In this document: in pieces, positions 1-9,043 of the stretch
Layout of the letters: the number at the start of each line of letters is the position of its first letter
Numbering within the stretch: the stretch's first letter is position 1
Assembly: GCA_964606575.1 (NCBI GenBank)
Contig: CAZSHA010000008.1
Coordinates: 1-53,549, forward strand
Source: RGIG4576 sp964606575
Lineage (GTDB): Bacteria > Bacteroidota > Bacteroidia > Bacteroidales > Muribaculaceae
Length of the DNA stretch: 53,549 nucleotides
Direction: 5' to 3'
The notes under the pieces: model-generated
Told to the model about the DNA's origin: nothing
Database searches by the model: none
The model's input: the letters and a program-made list of their open reading frames with translations, nothing else
Made by a program: the position numbers and the translations under genes

Positions 1-47
1 ACACAAGGATTTTCAGTCCTTTGCTCTACCAACTGAGCTATGGCACC
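1..47 (-). tRNA. tRNA-Phe (GAA), 5' part only
   Basis: On the minus strand the sequence reads as the acceptor strand GGTGCCA, TA, a D-arm (GCTCAGTTGGTAGAGC) and an anticodon arm with loop CTGAAAA, giving anticodon GAA. The variable region, T-arm and 3' end lie beyond the left edge. The 5' end is set at 47 by the seven acceptor bases before the TA that precedes the D-arm. Confidence 0.93.
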
Positions 48-65
48 ATCGTTGTTTTGCGAGTG

Positions 66-97
66 CAAAGTTATGTATTTTTTTTATTCTATGCAAA
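66..97 (-). promoter_or_regulatory. Promoter of tRNA-Phe
   Basis: The minus strand has TAACTTTG (66-73), matching the Bacteroidota -7 consensus TAnnTTTG, and TTTG (94-97) as the -33 element 20 bp upstream. It lies just upstream of the tRNA 5' end. Confidence 0.75.
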
Positions 98-457
98 TGT
101 TTTTATAAAAACTTTATCATTTTATTCATTATTTGAGAAATAATAATCTAGCCTGGCAAATTCCACAGAACTTTAAATAATACTCACTGATTTAATTCCA
201 CCAATAGATATGTATATATAATATCTCTTCAAGTGGAATTTTGTAACGTTTGAGATATTGTTTATGCCAATGAAAGCAGAGTGGAATTTATTCCAACCAC
301 TCCAAATGCAACTAAACTTGAGCGATTTATTACCAGACCTCCATCTAGAGAGTTCTTTTACGTACACTTCGTGTGCATTGTAAAGTAATAATTTATCGCC
401 CTATAGAGGCGAATAACATACGGAACTCCTTGATATATTTTATGTGCTTTGTTCGGT
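98..457. other. Intergenic region, no gene supported
   Basis: AT-rich spacer between the tRNA-Phe promoter and the 3' end of the efflux operon. The only open frame (173-367, minus) has no promoter, no family resemblance and low-complexity composition. The only structure I see is the small hairpin at 394-415. Confidence 0.6.
394..415 (-). terminator. Weak hairpin downstream of efflux operon
   Basis: CGCC and GGCG arms around a 7-nt loop, with partly complementary flanks, lie about 45 bp past the stop of the outer-membrane channel gene. On the minus strand an AT-rich stretch follows without a strong U-run, so termination here is only a possibility. Confidence 0.35.
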
Positions 458-1783
458 TCACGGAATTAAGTAGTTTCCTATCTTGCCGCTTATTAGCAAC
501 AATGATATTTCACACAACTTAGTGTTATATTCTGCCGCAAGTATTCTTTCTTCGGCATCCAACAGACTTTTCTGCGCTTCTCGCATCTCAATTCCAGCAA
601 GATCACCAAGCAGATTACGCTCACATGCAATCTCATGGTTCTCCCTAGCCGTCTTCACGTTCTCACGCTCAAGTTCCAGCAATCTCAGATTATTCTCATA
701 GGCTTGCCACAGGTCGCAGAAATCGGCATATAACGTAAGTTCCAGATTGTGTTGCTCTAATTCCGCATTCTCTATAGCGAGCCTTGCATTATCCCGCTCA
801 CGCTTGCGATTTCCGTCAAACAACCTCATACCGAGCGTTAGCCCGAAATCAGCACCCCAATTGCTACGCTTAGATGTTGAACTAACATCATATTTGTTGT
901 AAGTGTAACCATAACCCGCATTGAATTTCAAATACGGATAGTCACGTGACGATATGCTCTTAAAATCCAACTCAGCTAAAGTTTTATTTTGAGCCGCCTT
1001 CAATATTGACGCATTGTTTTGCAATGTAGAAGACCACAGCGAGTCAAAGTCTAGTTTATTACCCACAATTATTACAGAATCGACTATCTCGAATGCCGCA
1101 CGCACATCATGGTCGCCCATAAGCTCTTTCAATCGAATCCTAGAAGATGCCAACAATTCACGCTGTTGGAGGCTCTCGGCACGGTCGGCATTAAAATCAA
1201 CTTGAGCCTGCTTATACTCCAATTTAGAGCCTTGCCCTATCACATATCGCTCATAAACAATACGCATTCTCTCGCGTGACAAAGCCACAGCATAGTCCAA
1301 ATTCTGCATACGCACCTTTTGTTGTACCAGATTATAGTATTCAGCCGCAACATTGGCTATGTAATCTTCTATAGCTATGCGAGTTTGCGTTTCACTCTGC
1401 CTACGCAATTCTTGTAGCCTGCTATAAGTAGCTTGTATCTTGAATCCGTCAAACATAGTCCAATTCAAATCTATTCCCGCACGCAACGTGTGGTCGGTAA
1501 CACCACGCTCTTTCGCAACCTCCCCGGCACTACGAGCCGTGGTATTGGAATTTTCAAGCGTACCCGAATACCCTGCCGACAAGTCTACTTGAGGAAGATA
1601 GCCCGCATTAGCTAGCGTAGCGTTATTAACCGCCACCTTTTCGTCATTACGCACCAGTTTTAGTGAATAATTATTCTCCAATCCATGCTCTATACATGCC
1701 TTCAACGTGTTCTGCTGGGCAGAAACATTAAAAGTGCAAATTATAGCTAAAGCCAATATATAAATATACTGTTTCATCATCAT
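458..1783 (-). CDS. TolC-family outer-membrane efflux channel
   Basis: This 441-aa protein should form the outer-membrane/periplasmic tunnel of the tripartite RND pump encoded just upstream. The N-terminus is a signal peptide (a Lys-start hydrophobic stretch ending in VSA before QQN). The rest is long alternating helical and strand segments rich in Ala, Glu and Leu, with the 'ANAGYLPQVDLSAGY' and 'LTLGMRLFDGNRK' segments typical of the two OEP repeats of TolC-like proteins. The ATG overlaps the pump gene's TGA stop, which implies translational coupling. It is the last gene of the operon. The substrate cannot be read from sequence. Confidence 0.9.
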   Translation of the reverse strand: MMMKQYIYILALAIICTFNVSAQQNTLKACIEHGLENNYSLKLVRNDEKVAVNNATLANAGYLPQVDLSAGYSGTLENSNTTARSAGEVAKERGVTDHTLRAGIDLNWTMFDGFKIQATYSRLQELRRQSETQTRIAIEDYIANVAAEYYNLVQQKVRMQNLDYAVALSRERMRIVYERYVIGQGSKLEYKQAQVDFNADRAESLQQRELLASSRIRLKELMGDHDVRAAFEIVDSVIIVGNKLDFDSLWSSTLQNNASILKAAQNKTLAELDFKSISSRDYPYLKFNAGYGYTYNKYDVSSTSKRSNWGADFGLTLGMRLFDGNRKRERDNARLAIENAELEQHNLELTLYADFCDLWQAYENNLRLLELERENVKTARENHEIACERNLLGDLAGIEMREAQKSLLDAEERILAAEYNTKLCEISLLLISGKIGNYLIP

Positions 1784-4700
1784 TTTTGTCTTTTCTTAGC
1801 AATATTAGTTGACACATAAGTATATACTGCAGGAACAACATACATAGTGAGCAATGTTGAAACCAACATACCCCCCACAACGGCCGTACCCATAGCGATG
1901 CGACTGTTGCACCCCTCACCGCTAGCAAACATCAACGGCAACAAGCCCAGCACCGTAGAAGCACTCGTCATCAAAATAGGACGAAGGCGTTGAGCCGAAG
2001 CCTCTTTTATCGCAGTCATTTTATCTTCACCGTTATGCTGGCGCTGATTAGCAAACTCTACAATAAGAATACCATTCTTTGCCACAAGCCCAATAAGCAT
2101 AATTATACCTATCTGGCTGAAAATATTCATCGTTTCACCACCCATCTTCATGAATGCCAACGCTCCGCATATAGCAAGAGGCACAGTAAGCATTATCACT
2201 AACGGATCCTTGAAACTTTCAAATTGAGCAGCCAAAATCAGATATATAAGAACTAGAGCCAAGGCAAATGCAAATATCAAACTTGATGAACTTTCCCTAA
2301 ACTCCTTAGAATCTCCTGAAAGAGCGGTGCGGAATGTATCGTCCAAAGTTTCAGCCGCAATCTTATCCATTTCTTCAAGTCCCTCGCCAATTGTTTTTCC
2401 TTCGGCCAATCCAGCCGAAATAGTAGCCGAACAAAAACGATTATAACGATACAACTTAGGCGGAGCTATACCCTCAACCAAATCGACTAGGTTTTCCATC
2501 TGAACCATCTCTCCATTGCTGCTACGCATATAGATAGACTTCAAATTTGTAGGAGAATTTCGTTGCTGACGGTTTATTTCGCCCACTATCTCATATTGCT
2601 TTCCATTCATGTAAAGATAGCCCAAACGTTGGTCAGCCAATCCATATTGAAGGGTTTGAGCTATATCTTTCGTGCTTACCCCCATAATGTTAGCCTTCTC
2701 TCGATTTATACTTATCCTAAGTTCGGGTTTGCTGAATTTCAAGTCAACATCAGCCATTTGGAACACTGGATTCTCGTATACCTTAGCCAAGAATTTAGGC
2801 AAGACCTCTTGAAGTTTCTCAATATTAGTAGCTTGAAGCACATATTGAACAGGCATACCACCACGACGGCCACCGAATGACGATCTTTGTTGCACAAAAG
2901 AACGAGCATCAGTTTTTTTCTGCACGGCTCTAGACAACTTCTCGGCAACTTCCATCTGGGTATAATCACGTTCATTTATATCCTTCAACTGTATCTGTAT
3001 ATTACCGCTACCCGACGACACTCTGGCAGTGATAAACTGAGCATCAGGCATGATTGAATCGGCAATACGGTTTATCTCCTCAGTATAATCACGCATGTAT
3101 TCATAGGTAACGCCTTCAGGACCACTCGTTCTGATTGTTATGCTCGAGCGGTCTTCAAGCGGAGCAGTTTCGGCAGGGATAGAAGTCCACATCCACACGC
3201 TAAGCACTAAAGCGACCACCATTATTACGACAGCCCAATAGCGGCGTTTCAAGAAAGCATTAAGCGAATGCGAATAAAAATTGTTCATCCCTTCAAAGAA
3301 AGGCTCAGTCTTTCTATATAACCAGTTCTTTCTCTCCCTTCTTACAAGCAACTTTGTAGAAAGCATAGGAGTTATAGTAAGAGCTGCAAACGATGATATT
3401 ATCACAGTTCCAGCCACCACGAAACTAAACTCTCTAAACAATCGGCCCGTAGAGCCCTCCATAAATACTATAGGCAGGAACACAGCCACCAGCGTAATCG
3501 TTGTGGAAATAACTGCAAAAAAGATTTCTTTTGATCCTTCGATTCCCGCCTCTATAGGTTTCATTCCCCGCTCTATCCTAGTATAAATGTTTTCCGTCAT
3601 CACTATGGCATCATCCACCACAAGTCCCACCGAAAGTACTATCGCAAGCATCGAAAGCACATTGATAGAGAACCCCGCCAGATACATTATGAAAAAGGCG
3701 CCTATAAGCGAAACTGGTATTACAATACATGGAATAAATGTAACACGCCAGTCACGCAAAAACAAGAAGATAATGATAATCACAAGGATGAAAGCCTCAT
3801 ACACCGTATGCTCAACCTCACTTATTGACGCACGAATAAATCGGGTATTGTCAAAACCATAATTATACTTCACATCATCAGGAAGGTCTTTTTTCATGGT
3901 TTCCATTCGTTTGTATACAGCATCGGCAATGTTTATGTGATTAGCTCCGGGTTGCGGCACTATGGCAACACCTACCATAGGAATACCGTTCATTTTCATG
4001 TAACTTTTCAAGTCACGCGCGCTAAGTTCAGCCGTCCCTATATCGCTGAAACGAACGATACGCCCATCCACCTCTTTAATTACAAGATTATTAAACTCTT
4101 CGGTGGTGTGCATCTGCCCTAAAGTTCGAATAGAAAGTTCTGTCGTATTACCCTCAATACTTCCAGAAGGCAACTCGACGTTCTCCTTGTCAAGCGCATT
4201 CTTCACATCCATAGGAGTGATTCCGTAACCCGACATCTTTACGGGATCAAGCCACAAACGCATACAATAACGCTTCTCACCCCATATCGACACGCTACTC
4301 ACCTCGGGTATGGTTTGAAGTTGCTCTTTAACAGTCAAGTCGGCAATCTCACTAAGCTCAAGCAACGAACGAGTATCGCTCTGAATCGCCACCATCATGA
4401 TTGGCATCGCATCAGCATCGGCTTTAGACACCGTTGGCGGGTCGCAGTCTTTCGGCAAATTACGTTGAGCTCTCGACACCTTGTCACGCACATCATTTGC
4501 CGCCGTTTCCAAATCAACAGAAAGCTCAAACTCCACCGTTATGCGGCTAGAGCCTTGCTGACTCACACTAGTAAGCGAGCGTATACCCGGTATACCGTTG
4601 ATGTTCTGCTCAAGAGGTTCGGTAATCTGATTCTCAATCACGTCGGCATTAGCACCCGGATAAGAACAAGAAACCGAGATTATAGGATTATCTACCGACG

Positions 4701-4812
4701 GGTATTCGCGCACACCGAGACTAGTATAACCAATCATACCGAATAACAGTATGATTAATGTAAGCACTGTAGCAAGTACAGGACGGCGTATACTTAATTC
4801 TGAAATATTCAT
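1780..4812 (-). CDS. RND multidrug efflux pump, inner-membrane permease (HAE1 family)
   Basis: At 1010 aa this is the usual length for an AcrB/MexB-type proton-driven exporter. After the cytoplasmic start 'MNISELSIRRPVLA' comes TM1, then a large periplasmic domain. The TM4 motif GLVVDDAIVMTENI carries the paired Asp residues of the proton relay. The second half repeats the layout ('MLIGLVAKNGILIVEFAN'). It lies between the adaptor (4830-5909, 17-bp gap) and the channel (458-1783, 4-bp overlap). Export of toxic hydrophobic compounds is the family role; the actual substrate is unknown. Confidence 0.95.
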   Translation of the reverse strand: MNISELSIRRPVLATVLTLIILLFGMIGYTSLGVREYPSVDNPIISVSCSYPGANADVIENQITEPLEQNINGIPGIRSLTSVSQQGSSRITVEFELSVDLETAANDVRDKVSRAQRNLPKDCDPPTVSKADADAMPIMMVAIQSDTRSLLELSEIADLTVKEQLQTIPEVSSVSIWGEKRYCMRLWLDPVKMSGYGITPMDVKNALDKENVELPSGSIEGNTTELSIRTLGQMHTTEEFNNLVIKEVDGRIVRFSDIGTAELSARDLKSYMKMNGIPMVGVAIVPQPGANHINIADAVYKRMETMKKDLPDDVKYNYGFDNTRFIRASISEVEHTVYEAFILVIIIIFLFLRDWRVTFIPCIVIPVSLIGAFFIMYLAGFSINVLSMLAIVLSVGLVVDDAIVMTENIYTRIERGMKPIEAGIEGSKEIFFAVISTTITLVAVFLPIVFMEGSTGRLFREFSFVVAGTVIISSFAALTITPMLSTKLLVRRERKNWLYRKTEPFFEGMNNFYSHSLNAFLKRRYWAVVIMVVALVLSVWMWTSIPAETAPLEDRSSITIRTSGPEGVTYEYMRDYTEEINRIADSIMPDAQFITARVSSGSGNIQIQLKDINERDYTQMEVAEKLSRAVQKKTDARSFVQQRSSFGGRRGGMPVQYVLQATNIEKLQEVLPKFLAKVYENPVFQMADVDLKFSKPELRISINREKANIMGVSTKDIAQTLQYGLADQRLGYLYMNGKQYEIVGEINRQQRNSPTNLKSIYMRSSNGEMVQMENLVDLVEGIAPPKLYRYNRFCSATISAGLAEGKTIGEGLEEMDKIAAETLDDTFRTALSGDSKEFRESSSSLIFAFALALVLIYLILAAQFESFKDPLVIMLTVPLAICGALAFMKMGGETMNIFSQIGIIMLIGLVAKNGILIVEFANQRQHNGEDKMTAIKEASAQRLRPILMTSASTVLGLLPLMFASGEGCNSRIAMGTAVVGGMLVSTLLTMYVVPAVYTYVSTNIAKKRQK

Positions 4813-4829
4813 AACCTACTGCCGCTTTA

Positions 4830-5909
4830 TTATTTCACTTCATCTAGGGTCACCTTTTGTCCAGTACGTATCTGCATAGTACCGCTTGTGATAACGGTAT
4901 CGCCTATGCTCAATCCCGAAAGCACTTGGACAAGAGCCTCAGTTCTTATACCTTTCTTGATTTCAGTAGGAGTGGCAACCCCACTTTTATATAAAAACAC
5001 TTTATCAATACCCATCTCCGAAACTATAGCTTCACTAGGCACGGCAAGAGTTCTCTCATACTGACGTGTAGTCAACGCAACATTCACATATCTACCTGCT
5101 ACAAGTTTACCGTCAGAATTATTATAATAAGCACGCACTTTAAACGTGCGAGTTTCACTATCTACACGAGAATCTAGAGCATAAACTTGAGCCTTTCTTT
5201 CGTTCAAATCACCTTCTACGGTGAAACTTAAATTACCGCCCACCTTCAACACCCCAGCATAACGCTCCGGCACATTAAATTCCACTTTCAGCGGATTCAC
5301 TTTGGTCAATTTAGCTATCGTGGTCGTAGGTGACGCATACGAGCCTTGGCTCACTTCACGCAAACCCACAACACCGTCAAACGGAGCCCTCAACTCAGTT
5401 TGGGCTATATTAGCTTTCATCAAGTCTATTTCAGCCTTTAACGTAGCGAGATTCGTTTCAGCTTCTTGAAAAGCCTCCTTACTCACAGCCTCTTTCTCCA
5501 ACAAAGCATTCTGACGGTACAAACGGTCTTGATGCAACTTTAACTGTACTTCAAGTTTCTTCAATTGAGCTTGAAGGGGAGCATCATTGATTTTAGCCAG
5601 CAACTGCCCTTTCTTCACATACGAACCTTCTTGGAAATAAATATCGGTGATTTTACCCGATGTTTCAAAAGTCAAATCCACCTCTTCATCCGGCAGGAGG
5701 CTACCGCTCACAAACAGACCGTCTGACAAATCTTGCTCATTTACCACGACAGATCTCACATTCAACACCTTGCTTTTCCTTGATTTCTGTTCTTTTGCTG
5801 GCGAGTTTTTCAAATCACCGTTTACACGAGGCACAAAACTATAATAGCCCAGACCAATACAACATAGGATGATTGCTACAACAATCCCCCATTTAACATA
5901 TTTGTTCAT
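4830..5909 (-). CDS. RND efflux periplasmic adaptor subunit (membrane fusion protein)
   Basis: A 359-aa adaptor that bridges the inner-membrane pump and the outer-membrane channel. It begins with an N-terminal membrane anchor (residues about 8-26, no lipobox Cys). A split lipoyl/barrel-sandwich domain follows ('VDLTFETSGKITDIYFQEG' before and 'LRAPFDGVVGLREVSQG' after), separated by a helical hairpin ('LKKLEVQLKLHQDRL'). Then come the beta-barrel and membrane-proximal domains ('AVPSEAIVSEMG'). It is the first gene of the leftward efflux operon, so the operon promoter should lie in 5910-6213. Confidence 0.93.
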   Translation of the reverse strand: MNKYVKWGIVVAIILCCIGLGYYSFVPRVNGDLKNSPAKEQKSRKSKVLNVRSVVVNEQDLSDGLFVSGSLLPDEEVDLTFETSGKITDIYFQEGSYVKKGQLLAKINDAPLQAQLKKLEVQLKLHQDRLYRQNALLEKEAVSKEAFQEAETNLATLKAEIDLMKANIAQTELRAPFDGVVGLREVSQGSYASPTTTIAKLTKVNPLKVEFNVPERYAGVLKVGGNLSFTVEGDLNERKAQVYALDSRVDSETRTFKVRAYYNNSDGKLVAGRYVNVALTTRQYERTLAVPSEAIVSEMGIDKVFLYKSGVATPTEIKKGIRTEALVQVLSGLSIGDTVITSGTMQIRTGQKVTLDEVK

Positions 5910-6213
5910 CTATATATCGTTATTTTACAAGTTTTTCATATTTAGATACAAATAAACAAAAAATGTTGAAATGCATAAAACGAGATTTGCTTATATTTTA
6001 CATATTTTCATACTTAATGTGGTCACAACCTCTTTTTTACTGGTCAAAAAATACATTTATATACCCATTTTAACTTTTGTTGTTACACCATGCCTTAATA
6101 AATGACACTGCACCATAAAGCGTTAACCTACAGCCTTTATACACCCAGTTAACGCTAATTTGAAAATTAAGTATTAAATTTGCAACATAACAAACAAATT
6201 AACTAAACATATT
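5910..6213. promoter_or_regulatory. Divergent intergenic region (efflux operon / methyltransferase)
   Basis: About 300 bp between divergent genes. For the rightward gene there is a good -7 element TAAATTTG at 6175-6182, about 30 bp upstream of the ATG; a matching -33 is less clear. For the leftward operon several TTTG-containing near-matches occur but none is convincing. No coding potential seen. Confidence 0.5.
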
Positions 6214-6954
6214 ATGGCTTTTAGCGACCAATTGATAGACCCACAAAAAGACCCTATGGGAACAGCAATCTTAGAATATGCAAAAACAGGCAAAGCAGGC
6301 AGATTGCGAGTGCTGTCATCAATGTTTGAAGAAGACGAGCTACCGCTAGACACCCTTTACCGCTCATTTGCGGAGATGCCGGCATTAGAACAAGAGGCTT
6401 TGCGACTCTCAAAAGGGAAAATTCTAGACGTTGGGGCGGGAAGCGGTTGCCACGCATTGGCGTTGCAAGAAATGGGCAAAGACGTATGTGCCGTTGAGAT
6501 TTCTCCGCTCTCGGTTGAAGCCATGGAATATAGAGGCGTAAAAGACGTTCGCCTTGTAAACCTATTTGACACTCATTTCACCGAAAAATTCGACACCATA
6601 TTAATGCTGATGAACGGTTCCGGCATTATCGGACGATTAGAGAATATGCCCATGTTCTTCAATCGGATGCGTGAGATACTGAATCCTAACGGAGTTATAT
6701 ATATGGATTCCAGCGACTTGAAATATCTCTATGAAAACGAAGACGGAAGTTTTGACATCGACCTCAACGGAGAATATTACGGGCTGGTAGATTATCACAT
6801 GGAATATCGGAATATCAAAGGAGGCGAATTTGATTGCCTATATGTGGATTTCGACACATTAGCTTGTTGTGCTGAGTCATGCGGTTTCACTGCAACACTT
6901 GTGAAAGAAGGTGAGCATTATGACTACCTTTGCGAACTTAAAGTTAAAGATTAA
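6214..6954 (+). CDS. Class I SAM-dependent methyltransferase
   Basis: A 246-aa protein with a Rossmann-type methyltransferase core. Motif I is 'ILDVGAGSGCHALAL' (about residues 71-85), followed by an acidic strand end ('VCAVEISPLSVEAM') and the motif II/III region ('FDTILMLMNGSGIIGRL', 'REILNPNGVIYMDSSD'). The first 70 residues are a helical cap. The substrate is not identifiable. It stands alone, divergent from the efflux operon, with a Bacteroidota-type -7 box upstream. It ends in TAA. Confidence 0.88.
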   Translation: MAFSDQLIDPQKDPMGTAILEYAKTGKAGRLRVLSSMFEEDELPLDTLYRSFAEMPALEQEALRLSKGKILDVGAGSGCHALALQEMGKDVCAVEISPLSVEAMEYRGVKDVRLVNLFDTHFTEKFDTILMLMNGSGIIGRLENMPMFFNRMREILNPNGVIYMDSSDLKYLYENEDGSFDIDLNGEYYGLVDYHMEYRNIKGGEFDCLYVDFDTLACCAESCGFTATLVKEGEHYDYLCELKVKD

Positions 6955-6990
6955 TTGTAATTTGTGGAGCTGCGTTCTATCTTCAGCACT

Positions 6991-7308
6991 CTAATCAATA
7001 TTATTTTTATCGCTCGATTTCTTACGCCAAGCCTTGATACGCTTAATCCCTGCCGTACCAAGTATAGCCAACGCTGAATATTGAGCAGTCTTGGCAAGAC
7101 CGAAAAATATAAACCAAAGGACAGCCTTAGCCGTAGCACTTATAGGCAAAAGCATTTGGGCAAACGACACCACATAGCACACCACACAGCAAGCTAGTAC
7201 TATCAGCCCTGTGCGGAACGAGAGCCGTGAAAGCCACGACCTCACTTTGCTCCACCACGATATTGCGCCTTCTCCTCCAGCCATAAAGTTACACATATTA
7301 AGCCACAT
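6991..7308 (-). CDS. Small integral membrane protein, unknown function
   Basis: A 105-aa protein (or 96 aa if it starts at the second Met, at 7281). Two strongly hydrophobic stretches ('GLIVLACCVVCYVVSFA' and 'AVLWFIFFGLAKTAQYSAL') are followed by a basic C-terminus (KRIKAWRKKSSDK), as in inner-membrane proteins with a cytoplasmic tail. No family recognised. It ends in TAG, the only host gene in the window that does, which matters if a prophage amber suppressor is ever expressed. Confidence 0.6.
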   Translation of the reverse strand: MWLNMCNFMAGGEGAISWWSKVRSWLSRLSFRTGLIVLACCVVCYVVSFAQMLLPISATAKAVLWFIFFGLAKTAQYSALAILGTAGIKRIKAWRKKSSDKNNID

Positions 7309-7327
7309 ATTACCATATTAAATAAAA

Positions 7328-7354
7328 AATGGAAGCTCTTTTTGAACTTCCATT
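7328..7354 (-). terminator. Original host terminator of tRNA-Lys
   Basis: Inverted repeat AATGGAAG / CTTCCATT followed on the minus strand by TTTTTTATT. It lies just past the stranded 3' end of tRNA-Lys at attL, so before phage integration it would have ended the tRNA-Lys transcript. Confidence 0.75.
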
Positions 7355-7361
7355 CTATTGC

Positions 7362-7410
7362 TTTGGTGACCTCGGAGAGGCTCGAACTCTCGACCCACTG
7401 ATTAAGAGTC
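7362..7410. repeat. attL: 49-bp core repeat (tRNA-Lys 3' fragment)
   Basis: Identical to 34121-34169. It contains the anticodon-loop-to-CCA part of tRNA-Lys on the minus strand. Past position 7410 the sequence diverges from the tRNA (phage DNA), so this copy is a remnant rather than a functional gene. Confidence 0.97.
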
Positions 7411-7470
7411 TTGTTATAACAGTTACACAACCAGCTGATTAACAGCACGATATATAGAAGCCTTTCCTAT

Positions 7471-7491
7471 GGTTTAAACATTGGTTTAAAC
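7471..7491. repeat. Left-arm integrase sites (2 x GGTTTAAAC)
   Basis: Two copies of GGTTTAAAC at 7471-7479 and 7483-7491, spaced 12 bp start to start, as in the eight copies at the other prophage end. Their position 60-80 bp inside attL fits arm-type sites for a tyrosine recombinase. Confidence 0.7.
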
Positions 7492-7574
7492 AGAATGAAA
7501 TTAATAAATGATGTTAATAACTCTTTGCAAAAGTAACATCAAGATTTCAGACTTGCAAGTATTGTGCAAAAAAA

Positions 7575-7598
7575 GAAGCCAACTTCACAGCTGGCTTC
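7575..7598 (-). terminator. Terminator at left end of prophage
   Basis: GAAGCCA / TGGCTTC stem with a 10-nt loop, followed on the minus strand by TTTTTTT. It closes the leftward phage transcripts before attL and shields the host genes. Confidence 0.8.
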
Positions 7599-7643
7599 CT
7601 TTCAAAAATGAAATCAAAAACATAAAAAAATATTTATTAGTCT

Positions 7644-7856
7644 TTATGATTCTACACTATAGCAAAGTATTATATGAACCTCTTGAATAGAAGGTACAAC
7701 CATAAATTTTATATGCTTTGCTTTTCCATTAGTCAACTTACTAAGTAAATCAACGAAAAAGTTATCTTTTGCAACTTGTTCCATTATTACCTCAAATCCA
7801 TTAGTTAAAAATGGATTTGTGATAAAACTACATAAGTAAACTGAATAAAGCCCCAT
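7644..7856 (-). CDS. Small phage ORF, unknown function
   Basis: A 70-aa open frame, last gene before the left-end terminator. No family recognised; it is rich in hydrophobic residues at the N-terminus and has a KHIKF-centred C-terminal half. An internal Met (MEQVAKDN) is an alternative start. No TAG codon, TAA stop. Being small, it could be spurious, but it fills the interval between the previous gene and the terminator. Confidence 0.4.
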   Translation of the reverse strand: MGLYSVYLCSFITNPFLTNGFEVIMEQVAKDNFFVDLLSKLTNGKAKHIKFMVVPSIQEVHIILCYSVES

Positions 7857-7881
7857 ATTTATATGTAGTTTATCAGTTTCT

Positions 7882-8124
7882 TCAAGGGTATTTTTTTACT
7901 GCCATATTAAGCATCTCGCTATATGTAATTCTATGGCGGAAATTCCACCCTCCTGTAGTTTCTTTATCTGCTACGCCTATCGTGAAACTTCCATCACGAT
8001 GTACTTTACGAGTACAATAGACACGATACATACTATTTTCAACGCTTAACCACGTTTTAGGATTAATTCCGTTTTTACTTTTATAATCCATAATATTATA
8101 AAATTTTTCTTTTTTTCTTCCCAT
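7882..8124 (-). CDS. Small phage protein, unknown function
   Basis: 80 aa when started at MGRKKEKF; the upstream in-frame ATG at 8142 lies inside the pseudoknot/terminator-like leader and is unlikely. The C-terminal half ('RVYCTRKVHRDGSFTIGVAD') looks like a small beta-rich fold. No family recognised. It contains no TAG and ends in TGA. The start codon follows 8 nt after a leader that matches the one upstream of 9044-9316, suggesting shared post-transcriptional control. Confidence 0.55.
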   Translation of the reverse strand: MGRKKEKFYNIMDYKSKNGINPKTWLSVENSMYRVYCTRKVHRDGSFTIGVADKETTGGWNFRHRITYSEMLNMAVKKYP

Positions 8125-8132
8125 TAAAAAAA

Positions 8133-8161
8133 ACGGTTTCACCTATCCCACCGTAAAGGTT
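8133..8161 (-). promoter_or_regulatory. Pseudoknot-like 5' leader (copy 2)
   Basis: On the minus strand ACCT pairs with AGGT around a loop containing ACGGT, which can pair with the downstream ACCGT (H-type pseudoknot; alternatively ACGGT/ACCGT alone forms a hairpin followed by eight Ts, i.e. an attenuator). It ends 8 nt before the ATG of 7882-8124. The same layout occurs at 9326-9352. Confidence 0.5.
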
Positions 8162-8177
8162 ATAAATTTAAAATTAA

Positions 8178-9023
8178 TTATGCTGCTTGCTTCGATAAAA
8201 TTGATTCAAGTTTATTTTTAACAACATCGGGCTTGTCACCGCACTTAGCTTTGATTATCTCCTCTACATCCTCTTCTGTCAGCTCATTGATAGCTTCAAT
8301 AGCTTTCTTTGTTGTGTAGTCAGCCTGAAGGCTCAACACCGCATCAATTAAGTAGCGGCTGGTGTAGAACTTTTGGCTGAATTTTAATTCAGCCAATTCA
8401 ACAAAACGTCTAGCATTTTGTTCCTTGAATTTAACTCTACTCTCTTGTCCTTGAGCTATTTTTGCATACTCTTTAGCTGTAAGAGTTGCACCTCTAGCTG
8501 TGGTTTGCGTAGCAATTTTAGAAATTACTGTCTGTGTGTAACCCTTTGCTGCAAGTTCAGCAGCAAATTTAGCTAAACTGTTTTCAGGTTGCAGTAGCAC
8601 AGTTGTGCTACTGAAGTCGGAGTTGCTCCAACCTTTACCAACAGTATTAACCTGATAGAGTATTTCTAATATGTTCCCTTCACATTGAAGCATATTCAGC
8701 TCCATTTTAGAACTGCCGCGTGCTACGACCTTCTTACCAAGAGGACGTAAATATGCCTCTGTGCGGTGTTGACCGTCAACAATAGCTAAATAATTAACAG
8801 CTTTCTCTTTGGAAACTGTTTCTTTAGTTTCATAGTCTACAATAGTAAGACCCTGATTAACTGCTTCTTCACCACTCACATACAATACTGGGTGAAGATT
8901 ACCACCACACAACAACATTGATTGTTGCAACTCTGCCACGTTTTTCTGGCTTACTTGACGATTGCCATAAATGTAAGCAATCTTTTTGCCTTCAGCTTGA
9001 AGGCTTTTAAATTTTTTTATCAT
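8178..9023 (-). CDS. ParB/sulfiredoxin-like protein with DGQHR motif
   Basis: A 281-aa protein whose N-terminal half resembles the ParB N-domain/sulfiredoxin-like superfamily: 'IYGNRQVSQKNVAELQQSM' followed by 'LAIVDGQHRTEAYL' (about residues 80-93), the DGQHR signature. The C-terminal half is helical, with an Arg/Lys-rich stretch and an acidic helix ('ELTEEDVEEIIKAK'). ParB-like enzymes bind or hydrolyse nucleotides (CTP) or nick DNA; here the role is not established. It lies in the left-end block with no TAG codons, so it can be made in the lysogen under the standard code. Confidence 0.65.
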   Translation of the reverse strand: MIKKFKSLQAEGKKIAYIYGNRQVSQKNVAELQQSMLLCGGNLHPVLYVSGEEAVNQGLTIVDYETKETVSKEKAVNYLAIVDGQHRTEAYLRPLGKKVVARGSSKMELNMLQCEGNILEILYQVNTVGKGWSNSDFSSTTVLLQPENSLAKFAAELAAKGYTQTVISKIATQTTARGATLTAKEYAKIAQGQESRVKFKEQNARRFVELAELKFSQKFYTSRYLIDAVLSLQADYTTKKAIEAINELTEEDVEEIIKAKCGDKPDVVKNKLESILSKQAA

Positions 9024-9043
9024 ATTGTTTAAAATTTAAAAAA

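Noticed and set aside
173..367. A 64-aa ORF between tRNA-Phe and the efflux operon
   Set aside because: No promoter, no recognisable fold, repetitive Ile/Ser/Lys composition in an AT-rich spacer.
3281..4746. Several plus-strand ORFs of 60-140 codons inside the RND pump gene
   Set aside because: They are antisense shadows of a well-conserved pump gene and have unlikely amino-acid composition.
7362..7410. Second tRNA-Lys gene at the left end
   Set aside because: Only the 3' part is present; beyond 7410 the D-arm and acceptor 5' strand are missing. It is the attL remnant.
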